Assembly (NCBI GenBank): GCA_023423605.1
Contig: JAFAFF010000125.1
Coordinates: 1 to 17,902 of the forward strand
Direction: 5' to 3'
DNA from: Pseudomonadota bacterium
Lineage (GTDB): Bacteria > Pseudomonadota > Gammaproteobacteria > Xanthomonadales > Xanthomonadaceae
DNA length: 17,902 nt
The notes under the pieces were generated by a model, which worked only from the letters and a program-made list of their open reading frames with translations, had not been told where the DNA came from and did not search any database. Below are positions 1 to 6,161 of the stretch, in pieces. The translations under genes were made by a program, and so were the position numbers. Every line of letters begins with the position of its first letter. Within the stretch, counting starts at the first letter, position 1.

Positions 1-23
1 ACAGTGCACTGGCATGGAAAACC

Positions 24-69
24 CCTGCGGAATTCGCCCGAGAACACGGGTCCCAAGCGAATTTGCAGG
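24..69. repeat. Imperfect inverted repeat with inner hairpin
   Basis: CCTGC (24-28) pairs with GCAGG (65-69) and AATTCGC (31-37) pairs with GCGAATT (57-63), leaving a 2-versus-1 base bulge. Inside, CCCG (37-40) can pair with CGGG (47-50). The result is a 12-bp imperfect stem with a secondary hairpin. It lies in the gene-poor DNA left of a truncated gene, so it may belong to a mobile-element remnant or a REP. I cannot assign it to a family. Confidence 0.35.
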
Positions 70-101
70 TGCCGAAAAAGGTCGAAATCTCTACTTTCTA
101 A

Positions 102-177
102 TGGCCCTGCTATCGGGGGTGGGTCAAACCACGGACTCTACGAAGTAGGAAGTGGCCCTGTTAGAGGGGGCAGGTCA
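102..177. repeat. Pair of imperfect 25-bp direct repeats, IS-end-like
   Basis: Copies at 102-126 and 153-177 match at 20 of 25 positions. Both begin TGGCCCTG and end GGTCA with a GGGGG core. Read on the - strand both start TGACC followed by a C-rich run, which resembles the TG-beginning terminal repeats of IS3-type elements. No transposase reading frame is visible in the 270 bases present. The repeats lie on the side of the break in the NTF2-like gene, so a decayed insertion end is a reasonable reading but is inference. Confidence 0.35.
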
Positions 178-270
178 GTGTGCCGTTTTGAGCAAACTTA
201 GATATGCTCCTTGTAGGTTGGCTGTGTTGGATCGCTGTCTGCCCGCGGTTGTCAATTGGCCAAACAATTT

Positions 271-393
271 TCAACAACCAGCCGCGCCGGTGTCGGCGCT
301 GGGCGGATGGGCGGCGATGAGCTCATGGATGGCCAGCTTGTCTTCGACGGCGCGCAGCCTGTTGTTCAAATCAAACGGATCGACGGAGCTCAT
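271..393 (-). pseudogene. Truncated NTF2/SnoaL-like protein, 5' fragment
   Basis: The - strand frame starts at ATG 393-391, preceded by a good GAGGAAG ribosome site (401-408), and encodes 40 residues beginning MSSVDPFDLNNRLRAVEDK. It continues with LAIHELIAAHPPSADTGAA and then ends at GC-stop. The segment LRAVEDKLAIHELIA is the usual first helix of SnoaL/NTF2-like proteins, which normally run about 130 to 160 residues, so roughly three quarters of the gene is missing. The break falls near 275-280, where the sequence becomes richer in A and T and holds IS-end-like repeats. A TetR-type operator sits 40 bases upstream of the start, so the intact gene was probably a target of the neighbouring regulator. 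It is very unlikely to be functional here. Confidence 0.6.
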
Positions 394-432
394 GAGTCGG
401 CTTCCTCGGTTAATGGGACGGTTGTAATGAAC

Positions 433-446
433 CTACTGATTGGTAG
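433..446. promoter_or_regulatory. Candidate TetR operator, second copy
   Basis: CTACTGATTGGTAG matches the site in the tetR promoter (CTACCAGTTGGTAG) at 12 of 14 positions and keeps the CTAC...GTAG ends. It lies between the tetR stop codon and the start of the truncated NTF2-like gene, in the position of that gene's promoter. Binding by the neighbouring TetR protein is inferred from the shared sequence. Confidence 0.5.
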
Positions 447-493
447 CCTCGCGGGCCGTGAGGAAGGATGGGACCACGACCGGCGCCTGCCGG

Positions 494-1081
494 TCAGGCG
501 TCCAGCGTCAAACGTTGGATCGACATCCGCACCAGCGACTCGAACGTGCGGGGATCGCCGAAACCGCGTGCCGCCAGCATCGCGCCATGCACCGATGCCA
601 TGAAGGCCTTGGCTTCCACCAGCGGACTGCCCCGCAATTCGAACTGCCGCCTGGCCACGCCGCGCTCCAGGGTGGAAGTGAGCCAGGCCGTGAGATCTTC
701 GAAATGCCCCTGCACCTCGACGGCGACCTCGGGGGGGATGGTGGGCAGCTCGGCGGCCAGCATCGCGCCGATGCAGAACGAGGACGTGCCGCCCAGGATG
801 CAGGTGGACCAGTAGTCCGCATACGCACTCACTTCCGCCAGCGGGTCGTCCAGCTGGCGTTCCAGCAGTGCCAGGCCCTCGCGGGCTTCGGCGCGATAGC
901 GCGCCACCACTTCGCGGACCAGGTCGACCTTGGTGGGGAAGTGATGGTGGATGCTGGCCTTGCTGATATGCACCTGCGCGGAAATATCCGCATAGCTGAA
1001 ACTGTTGTAACCGCCTGCTTCCAGCAGCGAGCGGGTGTGGGCCACGATTTCAGCGGCCTTCGGGGAAAGCTCTGCGTACAT
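494..1081 (-). CDS. TetR/AcrR family transcriptional regulator
   Basis: This 195-residue protein is typical in length for TetR repressors. The N-terminal helix-turn-helix spans about residues 25-51 and contains FSYADISAQVHISKASIHHHF. The remainder is a helical ligand-binding and dimer domain that includes FCIGAMLAAELP. Two cysteines (about 94 and 103) in the ligand domain could sense oxidants or electrophiles, but this is speculative. The frame remains open upstream to 1315, but ATG 1081 is preferred: it directly precedes the conserved first helix, and a promoter with an embedded operator ends about 27 bases upstream. It is transcribed away from the BCCT gene and toward the broken NTF2-like gene, whose promoter carries a second operator-like site. 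It does not resemble the choline repressor BetI in the recognition helix. Likely an autorepressor; the ligand is unknown. Confidence 0.88.
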   Translation of the reverse strand: MYAELSPKAAEIVAHTRSLLEAGGYNSFSYADISAQVHISKASIHHHFPTKVDLVREVVARYRAEAREGLALLERQLDDPLAEVSAYADYWSTCILGGTSSFCIGAMLAAELPTIPPEVAVEVQGHFEDLTAWLTSTLERGVARRQFELRGSPLVEAKAFMASVHGAMLAARGFGDPRTFESLVRMSIQRLTLDA

Positions 1082-1115
1082 GGGAAAAGACACCGAACGC
1101 CTGATGGTGATTTTT

Positions 1116-1144
1116 AATCTACCAGTTGGTAGGTTTCGGTGCAA
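1116..1144 (-). promoter_or_regulatory. tetR promoter with overlapping palindromic operator
   Basis: On the - strand TTGCAC (1144-1139) and TAGATT (1121-1116) form -35 and -10 candidates separated by exactly 17 bases. The 14-bp site CTACCAGTTGGTAG (1119-1132 on +) has perfect 6-bp arms around a 2-base centre and covers the spacer and part of the -10 box. That is the standard arrangement for autorepression by a TetR protein. Transcription would begin near 1108, about 27 bases before the tetR ATG. Confidence 0.6.
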
Positions 1145-1262
1145 GTGGCAAGGTACTCCGTCTCGCGCAGCAGCGCCGTTTCGTCCATTATGAGATCCTG
1201 AAGGGCGACCACCCTTGGACAGGCTTCGCCTCTCCTGACCTGTCATCACCGACACGTCCTGC

Positions 1263-1281
1263 GCCGGCGGTATCCGCCGGC
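1263..1281. repeat. Perfect 8-bp stem-loop, REP-like
   Basis: GCCGGCGG (1263-1270), loop TAT, CCGCCGGC (1274-1281). No T-run follows on either strand, so it is not an intrinsic terminator. It is compatible with the short palindromes scattered through xanthomonad intergenic regions, but one copy is not enough to decide. Confidence 0.35.
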
Positions 1282-1381
1282 ACCCTGGTCCGGCCGCCGC
1301 GTACCCATGCATCACGCAGATCGCCCCCTGGTCGTTGACGTTGGCCCTGGATTTTCCCCCGGCCAGCGATCAGCACGAATG

Positions 1382-1397
1382 GATCGATTTTTCGATC
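1382..1397. promoter_or_regulatory. Palindrome upstream of the BCCT region
   Basis: GATCGA (1382-1387), TTTT, TCGATC (1392-1397). It is a symmetrical site at operator-like distance from the first start codon of the transporter region. The regulator is unknown and the call rests on symmetry alone. Confidence 0.25.
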
Positions 1398-1446
1398 ATC
1401 ACCGGTCCGCGCTTTGGCGCGGGCGCCTGAGAAGAAGAGTAATCCC

Positions 1447-1530
1447 ATGCCCATCAAGTCCTCCGATGAAGAACGCATCGGAACCCACGGTCCAGAAGCG
1501 CAGGCAGCTGAAACGCAGGCGGCGAAATAG
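1447..1530 (+). CDS. 27-codon upstream ORF, in frame with betT and ended by amber
   Basis: ATG 1447 follows an AGAAGAAGAG run (weak ribosome site) and opens a 27-residue frame, MPIKSSDEERIGTHGPEAQ then AAETQAAK, ending at TAG 1528-1530. After that codon the same frame runs without another stop through 23 codons straight into the transporter frame at GTG 1600. It may be a separate leader peptide, or the true N-terminus of the transporter cut by a nonsense mutation. Its hydrophilic, charged composition would suit a cytoplasmic N-terminal tail. I cannot decide between these from sequence alone. Confidence 0.35.
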   Translation: MPIKSSDEERIGTHGPEAQAAETQAAK

Positions 1531-1599
1531 CCTCCTCCACTTGAACGGAGTCGGTTCGGCGGCACGCAGCATCGTCATCCGCGCGCTGAAGACGATGAA

Positions 1600-3735
1600 G
1601 TGCCGGTGTCGCGCAGTGATCTCAGCAAGGGACCACAGGAGCTGCTGGAGGATCGCACCGCCCGCATCAACTGGCGTGTGCTGGTAGCGTCCTCGCTCGT
1701 GATCCTCGCGTTCTCGCTATGGGCCATCTTCATGCCCGGTGACGCGCGTACGATGATGAAGACGGCCGTCGACTGGATCGCCACGAACCTGGGCTGGTAT
1801 TACGTGCTCACCATGTCGCTGGTGATCGGCTTCGTGCTGTGGGTGGCCTTTTCGAAGGAAGGCAACGTGCGGCTCGGCCCGGACCATTCGCGGCCGCAGT
1901 ACAAACTGTCCACCTGGGTGGCGATGTTGTTCGCTGCCAGCGTGGGTATCGACATGCTGTTCTACTCCGTCACCGGTCCGGTGGTGCAGTACCTGATGCC
2001 TCCGGCAGGCGAGGGGCGCACGGCGGAGGCGATGCAGGATGCCGTGGTCTGGACGATGTTCCATTACGGCGTGGCCGGGTGGGCCATGTACGCACTGCTG
2101 GGCATGGCGATGGGATATTTCGCCTATCGCTGGGGCATGCCATTGTCCATCCGCGCCGCGCTCTATCCGTTGCTGGGCAAGCGGGTCCGTGGTTCGCTGG
2201 GCGATGGCATCAGCATCATCGCGCTGGTGGGCACGGTGTTCGGCGTCGCCACGTCGATGGGTATCGGCGTGGTCCTGCTGAGCGTTGGCTTTTCACTGAT
2301 CTTCGGTCTTGAGCAGGGCACCGGGCTGCAGATCGCGCTGGTGATCGGCGCGGTGCTGCTGACCATCGCGGCCACCACGTCCGGCGTCGACCGGGGCATC
2401 CGCTGGATCTCCGAACTGAATCTGTGGAGCGCGGTGGCGATGATGGTCTACATCCTGGCCAGCGGGCAGACTGCGTTCCTGCTGAACGCACTGGTGGAGA
2501 ACATCGGCCGGTTCGTCGTCACGCTCCCGGCGCGTACCCTGCAGACGTTTGCCTATGAACCCGGGGGCGCCGAATGGATGGGCGGCTGGACGCTGTTCTT
2601 CTGGGCGTTCTGGCTGGCCTGGGGGCCGTTCGTCGGCGTCTTCCTGGCGCGCATCTCGCGCGGACGCACGCTGCGGGAATTCGTCATCGCCGCCATCACC
2701 GCGCCGGTGCTGTGCGATTTCATCATCGTCTCGCTGTTCGGCAACTCCGCGCTGTTCCAGGTATTGCAGGGAAATACCGCGTTCGCCGAACTGGCCGTGC
2801 AGAGTCCCGAACGTGGCTGGTATGCGCTGCTGGAAATGTTTCCCGGCGCCATGTTCCTGATCGGGCTGGCCACGCTGTCGGGACTGCTTTTCTACCTCAC
2901 CAGCGCCAATTCGGGGGCGATGGTGATGTCGAACTTCTCGGCTTCGATCCCGGACCCCTCCCAGGATGGACCCAAGTGGCTGCGCATCTTCTGGGCGGTT
3001 CTGACCGCAGTGCTGGCGGTGGCGATGCTGCTGGCTGGCGGCGTGACGACGATGGAATACGCCACGCTCATCTTCGCACTGCCGGTGACCATCATCGCGT
3101 ATCTGGTGATGGCGTCGTTCTACAAGGTGCTGCGCATGGAGCGGGCCGAGCGCGAAGACCAGATCCTGCATCGTCGCTCGATCGCGCCGATCGGAGGCCA
3201 TGTGCCGGAACGCTCGTGGAAACAACGGCTCGAACAGCTGCGTGCGTTTCCCTCATTGCGGCAGGGCAGCCAGTTCCTTGAACGCACCGTGTCGCCCGCA
3301 CTGGATGACGTGGCCGCCGAATTCCGCAACCAGGGATATGAGGTGGAGCGGGGCAGCATGACCAATGCGATTGGCATCGAAGAACCGATGCTGCGGGTTT
3401 CGATGGACGCCTTCCGGGCCTTTCATTACCAGGTGGCCATCGTCGAGGCGCCGGTGCCGATGTTCGGTGGCCGCATGTCACGCGAGACCGATGTGTATTA
3501 CCGGCTGGAGGTCTTCACGCAGACCGGTTCGGGTGGCTATGACCTGATGGGACTTACCCGGCAACAGGTGATCGACGATGTGCTGGACCGTTATGAAGCG
3601 CACCTCGCGTTCCTTACCGTATCCACCGAAAGCGATGCGGCTTCCGTGCTGACACCGCCGCTGTCGACCAGGGAACCATGGTCGGCCGTGCCCAAGGACG
3701 CGGGCGATGTCCAGCAGCTGGACAAGGACCGGTGA
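1600..3735 (+). CDS. betT: BCCT family transporter, BetT-like (choline/betaine)
   Basis: This 711-residue inner-membrane carrier probably takes up choline or another quaternary amine for osmoprotection. About twelve membrane helices fill residues 28 to 508. Family marks include GFVLWVAFSKEGNVRLG (77-93), GIDMLFYSVTGPVVQYL (116-132), the WTMFHYGVAGWAMY segment (151-164), and the tryptophan-rich helix WTLFFWAFWLAWGPFVGVF with the loop LARISRGRT (330-357). A cytoplasmic C-terminal domain of about 200 residues contains YYRLEVFTQTGSGGYDLMG, as in long BetT proteins; E. coli BetT is about 677 residues. No bet dehydrogenase genes are adjacent. The start is uncertain: GTG 1600 has only a weak ribosome site, GTG 1606 is also possible, and the frame continues upstream to an amber codon at 1528. 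The exact substrate is inferred from family resemblance. Confidence 0.85.
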   Translation: MPVSRSDLSKGPQELLEDRTARINWRVLVASSLVILAFSLWAIFMPGDARTMMKTAVDWIATNLGWYYVLTMSLVIGFVLWVAFSKEGNVRLGPDHSRPQYKLSTWVAMLFAASVGIDMLFYSVTGPVVQYLMPPAGEGRTAEAMQDAVVWTMFHYGVAGWAMYALLGMAMGYFAYRWGMPLSIRAALYPLLGKRVRGSLGDGISIIALVGTVFGVATSMGIGVVLLSVGFSLIFGLEQGTGLQIALVIGAVLLTIAATTSGVDRGIRWISELNLWSAVAMMVYILASGQTAFLLNALVENIGRFVVTLPARTLQTFAYEPGGAEWMGGWTLFFWAFWLAWGPFVGVFLARISRGRTLREFVIAAITAPVLCDFIIVSLFGNSALFQVLQGNTAFAELAVQSPERGWYALLEMFPGAMFLIGLATLSGLLFYLTSANSGAMVMSNFSASIPDPSQDGPKWLRIFWAVLTAVLAVAMLLAGGVTTMEYATLIFALPVTIIAYLVMASFYKVLRMERAEREDQILHRRSIAPIGGHVPERSWKQRLEQLRAFPSLRQGSQFLERTVSPALDDVAAEFRNQGYEVERGSMTNAIGIEEPMLRVSMDAFRAFHYQVAIVEAPVPMFGGRMSRETDVYYRLEVFTQTGSGGYDLMGLTRQQVIDDVLDRYEAHLAFLTVSTESDAASVLTPPLSTREPWSAVPKDAGDVQQLDKDR

Positions 3736-3853
3736 GCCCCTGCGAGGGCCGCCTGTCGGGGCGGAACGGGCACCGGAAACGTCACATTCTCCATCACATG
3801 AAACTGGCATCATCAGAGGAGCATCTGGATTTTCCATCCACCAGGAGACCTCC

Positions 3854-4270
3854 ATGGATTCGTTTTCCATCCGGGCCCGACCAAGGGCCGCCATCCACCC
3901 TTTTCATGCCGCCGTACTGGGAGGCATTTTCCCGCTGTTCCTTGGCGCCCTGCTGACGGATTACGCCTACTGGACCACCTACGAAATCCAGTGGAGCAAC
4001 TTTGCCTCCTGGTTGCTGATCGGTGCCATGGTGGTGACCAGCATCGCGCTCGTCTGCGCCATCGTGACTGCACTGCGCGGCTATAACCTGGTCTACCTGG
4101 TGGTGCTGGCGGTGACGTGGGTCATCGGATTCTTCAACGCCCTTCATCATGCGCGTGACGCCTGGGCCATCATGCCCGGCGCGCTGGTGATGTCGGTGAT
4201 CGTCACGTTGCTGGCGCTGTTGGCCACCGTGATGGGGTTCTGCAGCCTGCGCGTGGGAGGTGCACGATGA
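3854..4270 (+). CDS. DUF2231 family membrane protein
   Basis: A 138-residue integral membrane protein with four predicted helices at about residues 19-41, 50-74, 78-98 and 105-131. The opening AAIHPFHAAVLGGIFPLFLGA is the characteristic DUF2231 start, and LTDYAYWTTYEIQWSNFASWL follows. ATG 3854 is chosen because AGGAG (3843-3847) sits at good spacing and because the conserved region begins about ten residues later. Its stop codon overlaps the start of the next gene by four bases (ATGA), so the two proteins are made together. DUF2231 proteins are often found beside sorbosone-dehydrogenase-like genes. A role as membrane partner or electron-transfer subunit for that enzyme is plausible but unproven. 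Confidence 0.82.
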   Translation: MDSFSIRARPRAAIHPFHAAVLGGIFPLFLGALLTDYAYWTTYEIQWSNFASWLLIGAMVVTSIALVCAIVTALRGYNLVYLVVLAVTWVIGFFNALHHARDAWAIMPGALVMSVIVTLLALLATVMGFCSLRVGGAR

Positions 4271-5622
4271 ATCGCCTGACCATCACCATGACGGTGTCTG
4301 CCCTGGCGCTGGCACTGGCGGCCTGCAACAAGGCACCGGACTTGAAGCAGTACGGCGCCGAGCCGGAGCTGCCCAAGCCCCATCGCACCCTGATGCCGGA
4401 CATGACCATCGCCAAGCCCGGCAACTGGGGCGACCAGGTGCCGACGGTACCGCAGGGCTTCCGCATCTCCGCCATCGCCACCGATCTGGGCATTCCCAGG
4501 CAGACGCTGGTGCTGCCCAACGGCGACATCCTGGTGGCTGAAGGGCGGGGCGGCAGTGCCCCGAACCTGAAGCCGAAGGACGTGATCGCCGGCAAGATCA
4601 AGGCCAAGGGCAATACGTCGGTGAAGAGCGGCAACCGCCTGACCCTGCTGCGCGATGCCGACGGCGATGGTGTGTACGAACTGAAGACGGTGTTCGCCGA
4701 CAACCTCAATGCACCCTACGGGTTGGCGATGATCGGCAGCACGCTTTATGTAGCCAACCAGGATGCCCTGGTGCGCTTCGATTACCAGGAAGGCCAGACA
4801 CGCGCCAGTGCGGCACCGATAAAGGTCACGGACCTGCCTTCGGCCATCAATCACCATTGGACGAAATCGCTGGCTGCCAGTGCGGACGGCATGTATCTGT
4901 ACGTGGGCATCGGTTCCAACAGCAACATCACCGAACGCGGCATGAGCGTGGAAATCGACCGTGCCCAGGTATGGCAGGTGGATGCCCGTACCGGCGCGCA
5001 CAAGGTCTACGCCACCGGCCTGCGTAACCCCACCGCGTTGGCCATCCAGCCGGGTACAGGTGCGTTGTGGGCCGTGGTCAACGAGCGCGATGAGATCGGC
5101 CCGAACCTGGTGCCTGACTACCTGACCTCGGTGCGCGAAGGTGGCTTCTACGGTTGGCCCTACAGTTACTGGGGGCAGAACGTCGACCGTCGGGTGATGC
5201 CGCAGAACCCGGAGAAGGTGGCATCGGCCATCGCACCGGATTACGCGCTGGGGTCGCATGTGGCCGCGCTGGGTGTTTCCTTCTCCGCGCCGACGCTGGG
5301 CGCGCAGTTCGGCGAAGGTGTGTTCGTCGGCGAGCATGGCAGCTGGAACCGCAATCCGCCGGTGGGTTACAAGGTGGTATTCGTGCCATTCCGCAATGGT
5401 CGTCCATCCGGTGAACCGATCGACTTTGTTTCCGGTTTCCGCGGCGAAGATGGCATGACACGTGGCCGCCCGGTGGGTGTCACCGTCGATCCACGTGGTG
5501 CGCTGATCGTGGCCGACGACCTGGCCAACACCATCTGGCGGGTGACGCCGGCCAACACGCCGGCGCCGGCAGCGCCTGCTGTGCCGCAGGCACCTGCGGA
5601 GCAACCCGGCGGAAACCCGTAA
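4267..5622 (+). CDS. Sorbosone dehydrogenase family lipoprotein (PQQ-type beta-propeller)
   Basis: A 451-residue exported lipoprotein. The signal peptide ends in LALAAC with the lipidated cysteine at residue 20 followed by Asn, which favours outer-membrane sorting. Residues about 55-430 match the glucose/sorbosone dehydrogenase beta-propeller: NAPYGLAMIGSTLYVANQD, INHHWTKSLA (His196/197, where the soluble glucose dehydrogenase family carries its catalytic His), GLRNPTALAIQPGTGALW, EGGFYGWPYSYWG and VGEHGSWNRNPPVGYKVVF. The enzyme probably oxidises a sugar or aldose-type substrate in the periplasm with PQQ, but many members have no known substrate. A Pro/Ala-rich tail (about 430-451) is low complexity. 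It is coupled to the DUF2231 gene by an ATGA overlap and followed closely by a strong terminator. Confidence 0.87.
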   Translation: MNRLTITMTVSALALALAACNKAPDLKQYGAEPELPKPHRTLMPDMTIAKPGNWGDQVPTVPQGFRISAIATDLGIPRQTLVLPNGDILVAEGRGGSAPNLKPKDVIAGKIKAKGNTSVKSGNRLTLLRDADGDGVYELKTVFADNLNAPYGLAMIGSTLYVANQDALVRFDYQEGQTRASAAPIKVTDLPSAINHHWTKSLAASADGMYLYVGIGSNSNITERGMSVEIDRAQVWQVDARTGAHKVYATGLRNPTALAIQPGTGALWAVVNERDEIGPNLVPDYLTSVREGGFYGWPYSYWGQNVDRRVMPQNPEKVASAIAPDYALGSHVAALGVSFSAPTLGAQFGEGVFVGEHGSWNRNPPVGYKVVFVPFRNGRPSGEPIDFVSGFRGEDGMTRGRPVGVTVDPRGALIVADDLANTIWRVTPANTPAPAAPAVPQAPAEQPGGNP

Positions 5623-5630
5623 GCATCAAC

Positions 5631-5661
5631 AAGAGGAAGCCTGCAAGCGCTTCCTCTTTTT
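5631..5661 (+). terminator. Rho-independent terminator
   Basis: AAGAGGAAGC (5631-5640), loop CTGCAAGC, GCTTCCTCTT (5649-5658), continuing into a run of Ts to 5661. The 10-bp perfect stem ends the DUF2231-dehydrogenase operon 8 bases after its stop codon. In the opposite direction the T-run is poor, so it probably works mainly on + strand transcripts. Confidence 0.88.
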
Positions 5662-5714
5662 CTGCCAGCATTACTGATCTTGTGCGCGGCTCAATGTGCC
5701 CAGCAGCAACGGGA

Positions 5715-6161
5715 TCAGCGCACCGGTCGCAGGGAGGCCGAGGAAATATGCCAGCGCTCGGCTTCGGCCGGTGCACCCACGCCTTCCACCACGCGGTGCA
5801 GCGTGTAGGTGCCGCGGAAGTGCTGGCGCTTGCCATTGTGCAGGGTGGCATGCACGTCGACCGGCACGGTGATCCAGCGCTGGCTCATGCCGGCATCGCC
5901 ATCGGTCGGCGTGCCCGTCGTCACCCGCGAATGCGCGGTGGCGGCAAACCCTTTCCTGAAGGCCGCATAGCTTTTACCGCTGGCCTGTCCCTGGTGGTCC
6001 CAGTGCAGGTAGGCGGCCTGATAATCCTTGCGGTCGATCGCGGCGTAGTAGGACTGCACCACACTGCGTGGGTCCTGCTCTGCAACCGCGGCATGCGCCG
6101 GCAATGCCAGGGCGGCGGTCGCGATGAACGACCATGCCACTACGTTCTTGATTTCCTTCAT
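5715..6161 (-). CDS. Secreted NTF2-like hypothetical protein
   Basis: A 148-residue protein with a clear Sec signal peptide (MKEIKNVVAWSFIATAALAL, cleavage probably after AHA at residue 24). The mature part starts RSVVQSYYAAIDRKDYQAAY, the helix and loop pattern of NTF2/DUF4440-like domains, which bind small molecules or carry out varied reactions in a conical pocket. The start at 6161 is favoured because ATG overlaps the trehalase stop codon (ATGA), giving translational coupling. The frame stays open upstream inside the trehalase gene, but nothing there looks like a better start. Its place directly behind a periplasmic trehalase and its export suggest a periplasmic role, perhaps in sugar metabolism. 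I do not recognise a named family. Confidence 0.72.
   Translation of the reverse strand: MKEIKNVVAWSFIATAALALPAHAAVAEQDPRSVVQSYYAAIDRKDYQAAYLHWDHQGQASGKSYAAFRKGFAATAHSRVTTGTPTDGDAGMSQRWITVPVDVHATLHNGKRQHFRGTYTLHRVVEGVGAPAEAERWHISSASLRPVR

Larger units (their letters stand above)
1133..1446. other. Non-coding interval between tetR and the BCCT region
   Basis: These 314 bases contain no convincing gene. Visible structure: a perfect 8-bp stem with a TAT loop at 1263-1281 (GCCGGCGG/CCGCCGGC), and a palindrome GATCGA-tttt-TCGATC at 1382-1397. The second, about 50 bases before the reading frame at 1447, could be an operator for the transporter region. No clear promoter was recognised. Confidence 0.4.

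Noticed and set aside
4..201. 65-codon frame at the left edge
   Set aside because: No ribosome site, no family resemblance, and it runs through the direct repeats.
249..268. Palindrome TTGGCCAA as an operator
   Set aside because: Only the 8-bp core is symmetric; the flanks do not pair and no promoter is near.
494..1081. Identification of the TetR protein as the choline repressor BetI
   Set aside because: It lies near betT, but the recognition helix and N-terminus differ from BetI, and its operator sites point to itself and the NTF2-like gene.
494..1315. 273-residue version of the TetR protein starting at 1315
   Set aside because: The added N-terminus reads through the promoter and operator, is low in family character and precedes the normal first helix; ATG 1081 fits TetR length.
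4147..5604. 485-codon open frame on the - strand opposite the dehydrogenase
   Set aside because: His/Arg/Gly-rich composition and full overlap with a well-supported gene mark it as an antisense shadow in high-GC DNA.
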